Assembly: GCA_932521025.1 (NCBI GenBank)
Contig: OW051469.1
Span: 7,514,398-7,578,397 of the forward strand
DNA from: Oscheius onirici
Taxonomy: Eukaryota; Nematoda; Chromadorea; Rhabditida; Rhabditidae
Length of the DNA: 64,000 nt
Direction: 5' to 3'
Below are positions 11,160-23,640 of this stretch, piece by piece (the stretch's first letter is position 1; each line of letters opens with the position of its first letter). The translations under genes were made by a program, and so were the position numbers. Under the pieces are notes generated by a model. It was given only the letters and a program-made list of their open reading frames with translations. It searched no databases and was not told where the DNA came from.

Positions 11160-14100
11160 CATCTATTACATCTTGTGCACAAAGAGAGTTAAGCTGTACA
11201 GCCCCATCGTGAACAGTTCCATTCAGAGAAGGCGAGTGTAAGAGATCGGGTCGGTCGCAAAGAATTCTATGCGTATATCTGTTTGTTTCTTTGACAGAGA
11301 TAAAATCGCCGCTTTTCGATTTCATCTTTCCCGCCGAAAGTGATATCCTTGAACAGTTTCATCACAGTAAGCAAGAAGTGGTAAAAAAACGCTTCCGTTC
11401 TTTTCAAGGCTATCATTTTCCTTTTTTTTTCTGACCGCGACGAGATGTCCACCTGCGGTTTTTAACTGCCGTTTTGCAGCTCCGAACTGGTCGTTCGCTA
11501 TCTCTCAAAAATCTAATTGCGGAACTTTCGCTTCCACCCGTTCGAACCGGTCTTTTTCGGATTGAAAATATCGAAGAAGCATTGTTTTCGGAGAGGCTAG
11601 CTTCACTCCTCCTTCCTCATTTTGATCTCGACCTTTTAACTACATATTCTATATTCTGATCTTGCGATGAAACAGTGAACTTCTTCGACCGTAAGACTAA
11701 CTCTAGAACCTGTTGTGACTAAGATCAAGAACACATTACCTTATAGCCTAAAATGATCTCTCATGAAGTCAGCCTGTCTGTCAGGACACAACCCGGAAAA
11801 AAAACGTTCAGTTCACAAAGCCATTTCTGGTTTTGTCGTTTTTTACAGGGAAGAAGCTACAGCAATTACAAGAAGCTACAAAAACAGGTTGCTCATTGTT
11901 TGAGGTTTTTGTTTCTTCAAACGAAATCAAACATTGGTACTTGAATCGCTTTCTATGAGAACATGCTTGAACTCGATTCGGCTCCAGAACTTGACTCGAA
12001 TCAAAACGACTTTCCAACCAGATACCCAGGTATAATTAGCACCCGATCTGTTATCAGCTAATCAAAAATGAAATCGTTGTGATTCTAAAAGCTAATGGCA
12101 AGCCAAAAGACTGTCGGCACATTATCAAAGACAGCATAAGTCAGATTGAAACGAGAGATAGCAACTTCAAACGATCTGCAAGGTTGCAACTTTTGCAAAG
12201 ACTTTCAGTCTCGAAGCCTATTCGATTAGTATTTGCAATTGGCTTCCCGGTCTTCGATCTCCTCCTTATTCAAATCGTTCTTCCCATTCACTTTTTTGCG
12301 GTCTCTCCATCCCAGCATGGCTATCTCATTAATAGTGTGTGTTTAACTGTTCGCCGTGGGTTATTCGAACCCGTCGGATGAGAACCAGTCAGCGTAAAAA
12401 GCTCGGGGCTAGCGACCCCACGGCTTCACCCTATCACTTTTCATCAGTCTTTTGTCTTTCTCTCCTTCATCCCATCCGATCCGAACCGTGTCGAGTTTTT
12501 CTATCTTTCCATTGTCTTTTTTTCGATCGTGACTGTGAAAAAAATGCCGGATCCCTACCCTATATGATTCTTACCGAGCCAGTCCGGGTCCTCTTCCATT
12601 CACAGCAACTGGAGGCAGTCATGAGTAAAGCCGTGTATGAGATCCCGATCCCATTATCCGTTGCTGCTAACAGGCGCAGTTTTCTTGTGCTATCCGATTT
12701 GCATACAAATCTCCTGTCTCCTCTCGCCTCCCGTAACCAGCTTCAACCTTTTCACCACTTCTTCTTTGTCGAAGAAAGGCGTGATAAACAAGTATAGAAG
12801 TATAGAGCGTAGGTTGAGTACGTTGTTGCAGTCGAGAAAAGTTGCAGATCATAGAGTACCCGAGAATTACTGTACTGAGAATGAGTCCAGTAGTGTCAGT
12901 TCTAAATTTCCCAAGAAGAAGCCATGTTGGAAAAAGTTACAGCAATCTAATGACCAGATTCACTGAATGTGGCAACATTCGGGAGGTGTTTTCAGTAGAT
13001 TGTGTTGATATTTCGGCGGGAAGCGAGAATTTTTTACAGAATTTTTCAAGGAGTAGAAGAGCGAAGATTGTCTGGAAGAATCCAGCTAGAGCTTTTTCTT
13101 CTCTAGGAGTAACTTCTGTGGGAAGGGGTAGTTGCCACAGTTTGTCATTTAAGGGAGGAGGAAGAAAGGAAAAGTACTGTGTCTCTCAGATCAAAAAGTT
13201 CCCTCGCTTTCCCCTTCTCCTCCCACGCTGTTTGTCATAAATAGACGCACATCCGGCTTCCGAGAACTAACAAAACTCGGAGCGAATCTTGCTTTTTCTT
13301 TCTTGGATAAACACACCTCAAAACCTGTTGTTTAGTGTCCACACTAAGGTCCGAGAGAAAAAGCCCGTAAAAATGGTCAGTGGGCTGTTGCCATCGTCTA
13401 GCTAGGGCGTGTCTTCGAGGCATTCTCGGTTCCAACCCATTCTTCTTCTTTTCTTTACGCAAATCTCCCGGAAAATCTGGAGAAATTATGGCGGTCATTT
13501 CATGATTTAATCGCATGTCGCGTTCCGCTCTGTAACTTATCTTCCGACAAGGAATGCTTCTCGCACCTTTTTCTCTTTTCGAAAGCCCCGAAAACCGAAA
13601 CTGCTCTCAATTTTGGGAAAAAGCGCGAGAACTTTCAGTCTTCAGACTTTCTCTCCTAGCCACTTCAAGGTCTCATTCACTTCCGCAATTGAACCCATTA
13701 AACCTGTCAAGATGATTTGCGAACTCGTAAAGGAAAGTGGATAATTGCTAATGATCTTTCGAGGATGGATCGCTCATTTTTCTTCGATCCATCTTTTAGG
13801 TGTCGTCGTTTAAACTACAGGCTGTGCGAGCATACTTATGGTATATTACTATGGGAAGAGTCCTCTCAAAACACCTCTCAGACTGCTAACTTGTGTACCT
13901 TTTTTTTGTAAACTTAGAGTTCTTCCTGGGCAATGAGCACAACATTTCATTCAAACAGTACTTTTCACACACCTCAGACGACTGTTATCTTTGCCTGGCG
14001 ATACGTGGGTCAAGTGGAAATGCTGAGAAAGGCTTGTTTAAAAATTGTCGTGGTTTGGCATCAGTAAGAAGGGGAAATCTAACCGTGTTCTGATGTGAGA

Positions 14101-14823
14101 GTTCGATAAAATAGATGTTTTTCTGGCGCTGAAAAATATATACTTTTACTCTTGAAGACAAAGACAGAAGGCAAGCTTGTTTTCTGATTGAGCGTGACTG
14201 CATCTGGTAAAAGTGTTGGGAGGATATCTGCTCTTCGTGTTAGTGGAGTTATTTTTCCTCTGGTTGCTTTTTGAGTCCATACTTTTTTTGCGAATGAGAT
14301 TCACATTAAATGACTTTCCATCTGTCCTTTTTCCTGGCACAGGTTTCTCCTTTCCCCTCTACTCCAGAGATGACGGGACACGCTCAAACAAAAAAGAAAA
14401 AGGGCTGGTTGAGAACGAACTGCCAAGCGAAATTTCGATCCGATAACTCTGTTTTGCCACGATGTCCAGAAGGATTTGTGAGCTATAAAAATGTTTTACA
14501 CTGTTCATTAAACTCTGACTATATAACTGGGTTCAGACTGGGGGCTGTCCAGTAGCGTTCTCATTAGTTCCACGAACTCTTACTCATTCTCAAGCTGTAA
14601 CAGCCTCTAGACCACTCCCCAGTTGCCAAGTCGCCCTTGCCGACTGGTCTCCCTCTTCTTTTCTGCCGGGTCCGTAGAAAGGAGAGACCGCATTTGAAGT
14701 CCATTAGCCACATCCAAATGACCAGTGGAAGAGAAATGTTTCCGCTAGCATAACCAGATCCCAATGCCTCTTTTTATCCTCTCTCTTCCCCTGTCCATTC
14801 TCTCATTGGCAAGTTCAGACACG
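11160..14823. other. Long intergenic region, no gene recognised
   Basis: About 3.6 kb with many short ORFs (all under about 155 codons) on both strands. None has a recognisable domain, a consistent splice pattern or matching composition. There is a small hairpin-like stretch near 12353-12415 (GGGTT-ATTCG-AACCC) and a GC-rich hairpin (GGGGCTAGCGACCCC). An in-frame ATG at 14764 upstream of the next gene also gives a hydrophobic start but is not preferred. This may be regulatory DNA for the flanking cuticle-type genes. Confidence 0.4.
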
Positions 14824-17152
14824 ATGTCCGCCATCAGGTGGCTGACATGCGTCGTTGTCGTGGCTGTGGCTCTAGCTCAGGAAGACATCAGGTTCGTTCC
14901 TCTTTTTTTAAAGCAAATTCTGGCTTCAGCAGTGTACAAACTAGGGCAATCGACTCCGGAGACAATGAGAACAGCGACGGCAAGTTTAAAGTCTACGTCG
15001 GGACGATAGACGGAGTCAGAAGAGAAATCTTTAATGAGGTCGAAGGAGGCGACGATGTCGTCCCTAGTGCCCAGAATGAAGTCAATCCGGCCGATCCTTT
15101 CGGAGCCTACGACGACAATAATATCATTTCTACCGAGAATGGCAGGTTTTGGAACATATTTGACACAAAGATCAAATGATTTGGATCTCAGAAACTTCAG
15201 TAGATAGTTTCGTGTGGTAGGAAGAGTTTTGATAGGCCTTTTGTCATAAAGGAAGCGGAAAGTATGGACTGAAAGAATGGACTTAGATCAAAAGAAAGAA
15301 ACTTTGGTTGACAATTTGTTTGGAACTTTATGAAGATCTCTTTTCTGCCACCTTAGCGTCAGAATGACTGTCTTGATAGTTCCTTAAAAAATATGACTTG
15401 TCATCAGAATACGTCCTAAGATAGATGACTCTTCTGCAACATAGATTTTTCTTGTTTTCAGTCTGAAGAATCTTTACACTGTAGTACTATTTTACAAAAA
15501 GATAATTGGAAACAGCAAGCTTGAGAACTGGGGAAGATTGCCCATTGTTCACATTTTTAATCAGAAGTTGGATTGACAGTACCAGTTGTAATTTCTACTT
15601 TTACAGAGAAGAACCTCTTCGTCCCGAAACCGTACAGACCTGACAAAAAGGAAGAGAAGAAGCCCACCACGACTACTACGACTACTACTCATCGTCCTTC
15701 AACGATCCGTACTCTTCCTCCACCTCCTCCAACTAGAGCTCCTGTTCCTCAGCCTATCGCGTATGTTTTGCTTAGTTCACATTCAGGCCATTTTCAGTCC
15801 GATCCAGCCGCAACAGCCGTTCCGTCCAGTTGCTCCCCAGCCTCTGCCTACTGCTGCTCCAAGAGTCATTCCTACTCAGGCTCCTTTCGTTCCTCAGCCT
15901 CAGTTCACACAGCCGCCTGTTCAACAGCCACAGTTCACGCAGCCGCCTTTCCGTCAGCCTCAGTCCCAGCCTCAGTTCACTCGACCGCCCTTCCAACCAC
16001 AGGCTCCTTTCCGTCCCCAACCTCAGCCTCTTCCTCAGCAGCCCATCTTCAACCGACCCGCTCAATTCACTCGTCCCGCTCCGGTCCGACCTCCCACTCC
16101 TGCTCCCACCACCCCGGCTCCTCAGCTTCCCTTCGCCAACACCCAGAACCTCCGAACTGGACAATGCCCCTCATCCATCTTCTACATCTCGACACCGATC
16201 ACTGGTCCCACTCGTCTTAGCTTTACTCACTTTGCCATCGCTGTTACTGTCGACCAGTGTGCTCGTACTTGCCACGAGTTCAATTGTGCTGTAAGTTGTG
16301 TGATTTTTGCAAAGTATAGGAAAAGTATAGATCGCCCACTATAATCCGATCAATGGTCACTGTGAATTCAATCCTTCTACAGCTTTCGCCATCAGGAATG
16401 GGCAATGCCCGGCCTGGCCGTCGCTTCATTACAGGTGAGATTGTTAGAGTCTTAGTTGGAAATCGTTAAAGACTTCTCGATTGGTAGAAAGTGAGAGAGA
16501 CAGAGGCTGAGCCCGTTACCTGACTCTGTCACATTTCCCAACTTTTAGAAACAACGTCGTCGCCAGCGAGCCAGTGAGAATCTTCTGCGTTCAGTGCCAG
16601 AGACCCAGAAGACGACAGAACAGAATCAGACCCAATGTTGGAAGGTAACTCTCCAATCTATTGAAATCTAGTCAAATCAATTTCAGAAATCGCGCCTTTG
16701 ACCAGCGCCGTGGACGTCAACGCAATGGAGTGAAGCAGGGCAAGCGTTCTCCCAACCACCCCATCATCCACGGAATGCTCGTCAGTCAGCCTCGAGCTGT
16801 GGCTCTCGGAGTCACTCAGCACCACTTTCTGACAGCCATCCAGCCGACCAACACTGGAATTGGCTCAATTGCTGTCAACGTATCGCCGGTCGAAGTCGAG
16901 GAGAGCAACGACAGTCACGAACATGGATTCAGAGCTTCTCAGAGAAAAGTGGGTTTTGAGATCGGGGGTAGCAAAGCAACCCCCTACGGCGATGATGGTC
17001 AGCATTCCAAAGAAACGTGTTTCTTTTGTTGGGAGATGTGATAATGATAAAAAGGCTGACGACGGGGATAACTTCAGGCACAGGGAGTGACGCAATTCAA
17101 CCGTGACGCCCAGCTGATGGCTTTGAGGGAACTGGACAATTTGAACATTTGA
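14824..17152 (+). CDS. Secreted Pro/Gln-rich protein with PAN/Apple-like module
   Basis: The start at 14824 gives a signal peptide ([18 protein letters not shown]). Domain order: an acidic segment ([19 protein letters not shown]), a Thr run (TTTTTTTT), and a low-complexity stretch of Pro/Gln/Phe repeats ([23 protein letters not shown], coded at about 15720-16130). Then comes a PAN-like Cys module ([33 protein letters not shown]), a basic region ([26 protein letters not shown]) and a C terminus ending RELDNLNI. Confident introns are at 15761-15797, 16290-16320, 16434-16549, 16647-16685 and 16949-17078. The junction across 15145-15600 is unresolved: no canonical donor keeps the frame, so a micro-exon or GC donor may be used. 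The module is shared with the gene at 6796-7553. AATAAA lies near 17280. A structural cuticle or matrix role is inferred from composition and neighbours. Confidence 0.75.
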
Positions 17153-17973
17153 AGAGAAGAAGAGAAAGTTTGACTAGTTACGCGTAGAGACCACGACCCC
17201 ACAACTCATCCTCCACAAAATGCAATCACCCGCTCAAGATGTTTTTATATTATGTTGGTTTGTTTCGTACATATTGGTAATAAATCAGAACAGATTGGTG
17301 ACAGAGGAATAATCCTCTCGATCTACCAGTGTCCAGTAGCTTTCTAGAAGCCAGTGGCAATCTTTTTCAAAGTTCTAGAATCTGACGGAACAGGAAAAGT
17401 CTAATGGGGCGTGCAACTTGTCAAAGTACTCAATTACCGTAAGAGTTAGCTGCAGAACTTAGGTCACTTGAGATCGTCTACTGCTCAGAGATGGCTGCCT
17501 GCCTGAAGCTCTCTCTCTCATCTGCTGGTGCTGCTAGGCCTGTGGGTTCGATATTCTGTTGTTCTCTTGTCTATGTTGGGTCGGGTTTGCTTCTTCTAGT
17601 CTTCGTCTTGATGCCATCGACACGGTTGATCCACCGCAAGCTCATGTCTCGACGCTTCTTGCCAATCTTCAAGTCAAATCGGTAGTTCTGTCGAGACACC
17701 CTGTTACTTTGGTTCTGGTACCACGTGTTCTCTTCTGCAAGGAGATTTCTCTACTTGTCCAATTGTCTAGGTAGTACCGTAGCCAGACGAGTCTAGAACA
17801 TCGGTGCCTTCGACAGATACTATCCCGACGTGGTCCCCTATTCCCCTGCCCCTGTGAACTACTCAACTTAACATAAAATAAACTCTGAACTAATCAACTT
17901 ATAGGCCAGGGCAAGTAAAACAGCAATGGAGGCATGAGATCACCGTCAAAATTAAGGCACACCAAGGGCAGGA
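17153..17973. other. Convergent intergenic region
   Basis: This lies between the stop codons of the Pro/Gln-rich gene (+) and the Argonaute gene (-), and probably holds both 3' UTRs. Small ORFs at 17491-17866 have no support. No repeat was seen. Confidence 0.45.
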
Positions 17974-20900
17974 TTAAGCCCAGAACTGGTGAGCGAATTG
18001 ATTCTGCGCTTCGCGACTCTTCTGCAGGTAGAAGGCCTCTACCTCTTCTTCCTTCTTCTTTTTATAATCGGCGTCCAGGTCTCCAAAGTCCTGTTCGCGA
18101 AGGGAGCTGCCTCCAGAACACATGCTCCGGGCGTCTTCGAACGCACCCCTGGAACAAGATGTTTGTCAAAGTCTTGATTCAAAAACTTACTGATCCTGCT
18201 TGTAATGGTTGTCTCCGCGCTTGGCCAACTCCACAGCTCCGAACAGAACGTGGGGCTTAGAGGTGGGACCGGTGGAGGCCTGATGGGCGAAAGAGTACCA
18301 GTGAACGAGTTTCTTCAGATCGTCCACGGGAATTTCGGCCTCGTTGGCGTGGATGATGACACGGAGCATCTTTGAGGTTCCGATGTTCGAGTTCTGACTC
18401 TTGATCAGGAACTCATTCTGGCTGCTGTCGCCGGACAAACTTGTGCCCGAAGGAACGTTGGCCTGGTTGGCTGTGAGATTGCCACGAGTGTCGAGGTTCG
18501 TGGGCATCAGACTGAAAATAGAGCTCTATTCTTGTATTTCAGTCTTTCTGTCTCTTTGTTTCTCTGTCTCCCTGTTTGAAACTCACGTTGTTCCGGAATG
18601 AGCGACGCAGAGCAAGTAGATGACTCTGGCCTTCAAGTTGCGAGATGCCAAAGCAGCCTGGATGGCCTTGACTTCCTCGTCTCCACGCTCCTTTTCTCCC
18701 TCAGAGAGTCCGGCACGGAAGATGACCAAATCCTGAGGGAACGTCTTCACCTTCTTCCTGTGAACATCCAAGGACATGCCGAAGAATTCTTCGAGATGCC
18801 TGAACATGTACTCTTTCGCTGAATTTCCGTCAAAACCTACTTGATGCCATAATGACGGGGATTCTGGTACCAGTAACGTCCCGTGATTTTCTCCGGAATA
18901 TCCAGAGAATTACAGAGGCCAATAACTGTCGGATGCCTGACTTGAACGCCGTACTGACGATCGAAAGTATCTTGAGCGGGAGCATGAGTCAGCTCCAGTC
19001 CCACGAACATTTTGTTCTTCAGAAGATCTTTGGAGCTGAAATTGGAATGTGAAAAAAATGAAAAAGATGTCTACCTGGGATCAGAAGCAACGATGGACTC
19101 GTTGATTCCTCCCAACTTGGGGTTGAACTTCCTCAAGACATTTTCAATCGTCTGAGCCCCACCACGACCATCAAACTTCAGCACAGTCTGGAAGCAGATG
19201 TGCTGAGTCTGAACGCCCTTCTGTTCCTCGAGCCGTTTGATGACATCTGAACAAGGATGGTTAACAAACATTCTGCCTTCCCTGCCCCTCTGTCTCTTTC
19301 ATTGTTTCCCACTCATAACTTTTAAAGAACTCACGATGAACATTGTCCAGCTTCTCCTTGGTCAGGAAGATCAGTATGGCAGCATTGTCCTTCTTGCACT
19401 TGTCAAAAAGCTCCTCCAGGCCACGTTCAGATCTGGCATTGAGGATCGTAGCTCTCTCTGGGACTTTCATTCCCTTGTTTCTGGCCTCCGAGGACAATTT
19501 CTGGTAGAAATTCTCGGCATCTCGGTCGCTTCGGAGGCAGTGATCGAGAATGACCACGAAGACTCTCTGTCCAGTAGGGACAACAGCCGGCATGTAGAAG
19601 GTACGGAGTCGGTCTTTTCCCTGACCAGGAACTGTCCTGAAAAAAGTGTCTTTGCTCACAGTTGGAAGAAAAACTCACTGATTTCCTCCTCCCATTTTCA
19701 TGGGCGCGGCGATGATCTTGGCCATCAGAGTGAAGAATTGCGAATCCAGCTTGATCTGAAAACCAATTATTAGATGGACATTTCGAAGATCATACCTGGA
19801 AAGCTTCCAGATAGGGGTTACGTCCGTGAATGAGCTTCATCTTCTCGAGCTCCCTTCTGGCGCTGTCCTGTTGCTGGTGAGGCAGAGTTCTGGCCTGCTT
19901 GTGAACCTTATCAGCCTGGTTTCCGAGCTGGGCAGTTCCGATTCGATGTCCCTCTCCGACTTTACAGTACTCGATGGGATAGTAACTGATCTTGCTTCCA
20001 TTCTTTTCTACGACCAACGGAAGTTCTGGATATCTAATGTGCTTGTTGTAGGTGACTTTGAAGTACTCCTGCACAGAGATTTCATTTCCTTTCAAGTTGA
20101 AAGTGGTGCTGCATAGATGGTTTTGGAATCAACAAGGGCAAAAAAAACTAACTTTTTTGCCGTCTGATCGAAAGCGATATCTCTCAGGGCAAAGTAGCGG
20201 CGAGTGTTGGGGAAATGCGTGCATTGAATGAACACGTCTAAACGTTTTTAGTGAGATGAATTAGCGCAAAAAGTAACTCTTCAAATCGGCCACACACTTC
20301 CTCACAGACGCTTTGTCCTTGGACAAGCATTTCACCGTCTCGTGTTCGTCACGGCAGCCCAGGAGCTCCTTGATGTAGTCCAGCAGCATGAGCGGCATAT
20401 GGAAGGCAGTGGCGGTGCCTGAAGAACAAGTCTGATAGAAGACTGACTGACAGACATAGAGATGAACTCACAGAATGACAGACTGAGTAGAAAATGAGAG
20501 ACAGACAAAACTCACTGGAGACTTGGAGGACCATCGTGTCATTTCCAATGGCCTTGGTCGTCTTCTCCAGACCCTTTCTGATCTCCTTGGCCTGGTCGAG
20601 TCTCTCGGGACGACTGTTCTTGTCGTACGACCTCTGGCCGTAGTTGAGGTAGTTGCCTTCGTGAACCAGACTACTGGTGATCACGTCGAAGAATTTCTGA
20701 GATTCTCGACAAGGATCGGTCGGGTTGAATTGCGAGCCACTGATGTAGAGCTGAAGATAATGTAAAGTACAGACAGCAACAGGAAATTACCCTTCCCGTT
20801 CTCTTCAGAGTGATCTTGAACTCCAGGAAGTTCTTCAAGTAGAGACTGACAGCTTCAGGGAAGTAGCTCATGACCTGGTCTTTTGTGAAGATCCACTCCT

Positions 20901-22141
20901 TCTCTCCGTTCTCAGCATTTTTCACAGCCGCCTTCAGTTCCTCGCTGATGCTATACAAGGCATAGCCACCGTCAAAGACAGTCGTATAGCGATCCTTTCC
21001 AAAAGTCTGCGGCTCCTTCTGAATCAGCGTGTACAAAGTATTGTACACGCAGGCCTCCTTTTGGAGGGCAGACTGGCTGAAATATATTCTGTAAAATGAA
21101 TCAATCAAAAACTTACTCATTCTTGGGGGTGATGCAGATGTCCTTAGGACCAGAATTGGTTCCATCAGGTCTGTCCCTCCTCGTCGTCTTCATTTCAAAG
21201 TGGTAGCGATCGACATGCTCGCGCTCGGCATGGAGCTTCAGGGCATTCATGCGCACTTCGATCTCTCCGGCGGTACCGGGCTGATGCTGCTGTCCTCCGC
21301 CCCAATTACCGTAGTTCGGTTTGTCTGGAAAAGAGAGAATGAGTACTGTGGTTATCGTTAGGGGTCTACTGAAAAGTGCCAGCACTGACTAGCATGAACA
21401 GTAAAAAAAGAACTTACTTTCCCGCTTGACATCCCGCTGACCGCCTCCATATGAGCCTCTTCTATTCTCTCCGAAACCACCACGACCGCCACCTCCTCCG
21501 TAACCGCCTCTCTGGTCTCCAAATCTGCCATGACCACCACGGTCTCCTCTGTAGCCGCCTCGATCACCTCCTTGATCTCTTCCGTGACCGCCTCTGTCTC
21601 CTCCATAGCCACCACGATCACCTCCGTAGCCTCCTCTGGAGTCATCACGGACACCTCTGTTGTCCATTCTGCGGTCATCATCGCGATCACGATCACCAAA
21701 GCTTCCACGATCTCCTCCATAGGAGCTTCTGTCAGACTCTGGCTTTCTCTCCTCCTGCTGTCTATGAGGCGGTCTCTGCTGGTCTCTGTTTTCGTCCGGT
21801 TTCTGCTCAGTCGTTCCCTGATTCTGACGAGCTGCAGCTTCGGCATGTTTCTTTTTGAAAGGATCCTCGGATCCGAAGACTCTAGATGGCCCAGCTTCAG
21901 GTCGGCTTTGTCTGAAAAGCGATACTTTCGTATGAGTTTGTTCCTTTCTGTCACTCTATCTCTAACACCTAGAAAAGTGACTTACCCCGAACGTTCTTCC
22001 TTTTTCCTCTTGAAAGGATCCGAACTGCTGCTGCCGGCAGGCCTTTTTGCGCTTCCATGGGTCTTCTCAAGACCAGATTGGATTGAATCTAGTAGATCCT
22101 GAACCAGGAGCCTATTGAATAAAAGTGTTAGCACTTACCAT
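17974..22141 (-). CDS. Argonaute/PIWI protein with RGG-rich N terminus, slicer residues lost
   Basis: Small-RNA-guided silencing factor. Exon 1 codes only the ATG (22139-22141); the next exon gives [19 protein letters not shown]. An Arg/Gly/Asp-rich region follows (21418-21700; repeats of [13 protein letters not shown] type). Next comes the N domain ([31 protein letters not shown]). The PAZ region at about 20095-19800 contains [19 protein letters not shown]. The MID/L2 region contains [18 protein letters not shown]. The PIWI domain contains [25 protein letters not shown] and FRAGLSEGE. The usual DEDH slicer tetrad is broken: Asp is Glu in GLELTHA and Asp is Ala in RAGLSEGE. The final His region ([18 protein letters not shown]) lacks the usual H. 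A 60-residue charged tail ([18 protein letters not shown]...HQFWA) follows. Nematode WAGO-type proteins have similar losses, so RNA binding without cleavage is inferred. Confidence 0.92.
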
Positions 22142-23309
22142 GATGTTCTGGATCTAATTAAGCACAAGGTTCACTCGTTTGTAACAATTCTGAAAGCAAT
22201 CAATTAGTCAAGCATAGAGTTAAAGAGAGTGTAGAGAAGACACATGGCACAGACCATTTGTGGCAAACGTCCAAGAAAAAGCGTGCGGAGAAATCGATAT
22301 TCGGAACGTGTCTCCGAAGCATGTTTGGGAAGATCTCTGTATTTTTAATCGCTTCCGTCTTGGGTCATGGGAACTTTTGGAGTTTTGGTACGGAACACGG
22401 CGCTCAGAAAGAAGTTTAAACAACGGGTATGGGTTTTATATGAGTATGGGAGCTGTTTTTTGATCCATTGGATAGAAACTCGATAGGAGAACAATGGAAA
22501 GAGCGGTTTCCCAGATTCTCAGAAGGTCAGGCCCCTTGTTTATGATAACTGTCTCGCCTATCACTATGCTCTGACTCCCGTCCTACTGCAAAGAACCAGA
22601 GAGTTCAAACGAAAATTTTTTCTAGCAAAGACTCAAAATTTTCGTGGCAAAAGGTTCCGAACCGCGTGGTTCCTCGTAATGCAACGCATCTTGGCCATGT
22701 TGTTATTTTTGGCCGGAAAAGAGAAAGTGTGCAAACAGATGACGGAAACAGGAAGAAAACAGACAACAGGTCAGATCAAACAGTATCTTTTTTCTCCCTA
22801 TTGCTATGAAGTTATCAGTAGGTCACGGAGGCGGGAAAGGACAGAATGATAAGAAATAGGTTGTATTCTGGGTGGAAGTTTGAGTGCAGATTCCAAGCAG
22901 GTGTTACAACGAGTTCCAAAAGTTTTGAGGAACACTTTTAACCGATAAAACTACCAAAGAATACTATGGGAATGTAGAAAAACCTGGTAGATTTACCTTT
23001 CACGGGCGAACTCGAGTTCCTGTAAAGAAGCCAAAGTTTTTTCCTCTGAAGTTTTGCAAACGGGGTGTCAGTCAGCGAGAGCTGGCAGGAGACTCCGCCC
23101 ACCAGGGAGCGGTCGTTAAGGCAGAGTAGTTAAAGGAAAGGGATCTTTTGGGAGACTAAAAATGAGGAATCGATGCTTTAAATACTGCGGATACAGACAT
23201 AACGAACGCTGGATAAAAGAACGCAAGATGTTCGGAAGATGTCGCGATAACGCACGGCCAAGAGTCGCTGACAAATGGATTTTGGAGACAGCTGTGTAAG
23301 CCGAGAAGC

Positions 23310-23640
23310 GTCATTTTGCATTTAGATGACAATGGTCCTAAATATGGACGGGGATAACGGACAAATGTTGCAGGTGTCTTTATTACTGCAGAAATAGGAA
23401 CTGTTGTAGACCACTGATCCAAAAACATGAATCCAATAACTGAAAAGCGTTTGTTTGGCGTTGAAAGAGATCTGATAGTCGAATTGAAAAGCAACTATTT
23501 TAAGGGGAATCTGCCACGAATACAGGGATGAGACAATGAGATCACCAATCCAGACTGTCTAGACGTTTTGAAGACGAATCTTTGGATGGCTGTGGGGCTG
23601 AAAATGACGGGTAATTATGCAAAAATAGACAAAAATGAGT
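23310..23640 (+). mobile_element. Decayed Tc1/mariner-like transposase relic
   Basis: One plus frame reads VILHLDDNGPKYGR, then after about 25 residues and two stops SKNMNPITEKRLFGVERD. These resemble the second Asp block (Q-D-N-x-P-x-H) and the S-P-D-x-N-P-I-E-x-L-W-G block of Tc1/mariner DDE transposases, in the right order and spacing. Stops interrupt the frame and no terminal inverted repeats were found, so this is a dead fragment. The identification is by eye and weak. Confidence 0.4.

Noticed and set aside
12353-12415. Possible tRNA-like or structured RNA near GGGTTATTCGAACCC
   Set aside because: The T-loop-like string is only a 5-base stem with a 5-base loop. No A box, anticodon arm or acceptor stem could be paired on either strand.
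15573-16294. Ser-, Leu- and His-rich plus frames of 215 and 154 codons over the Pro/Gln-rich exon
   Set aside because: Shifted readings of the low-complexity CCx repeats; only the Pro/Gln frame continues into the PAN-like module through splices.
21451-22102. Plus-strand ORFs of 135 and 190 codons opposite the Argonaute N terminus
   Set aside because: They are antisense shadows of the repetitive RGG coding region and the neighbouring exons.
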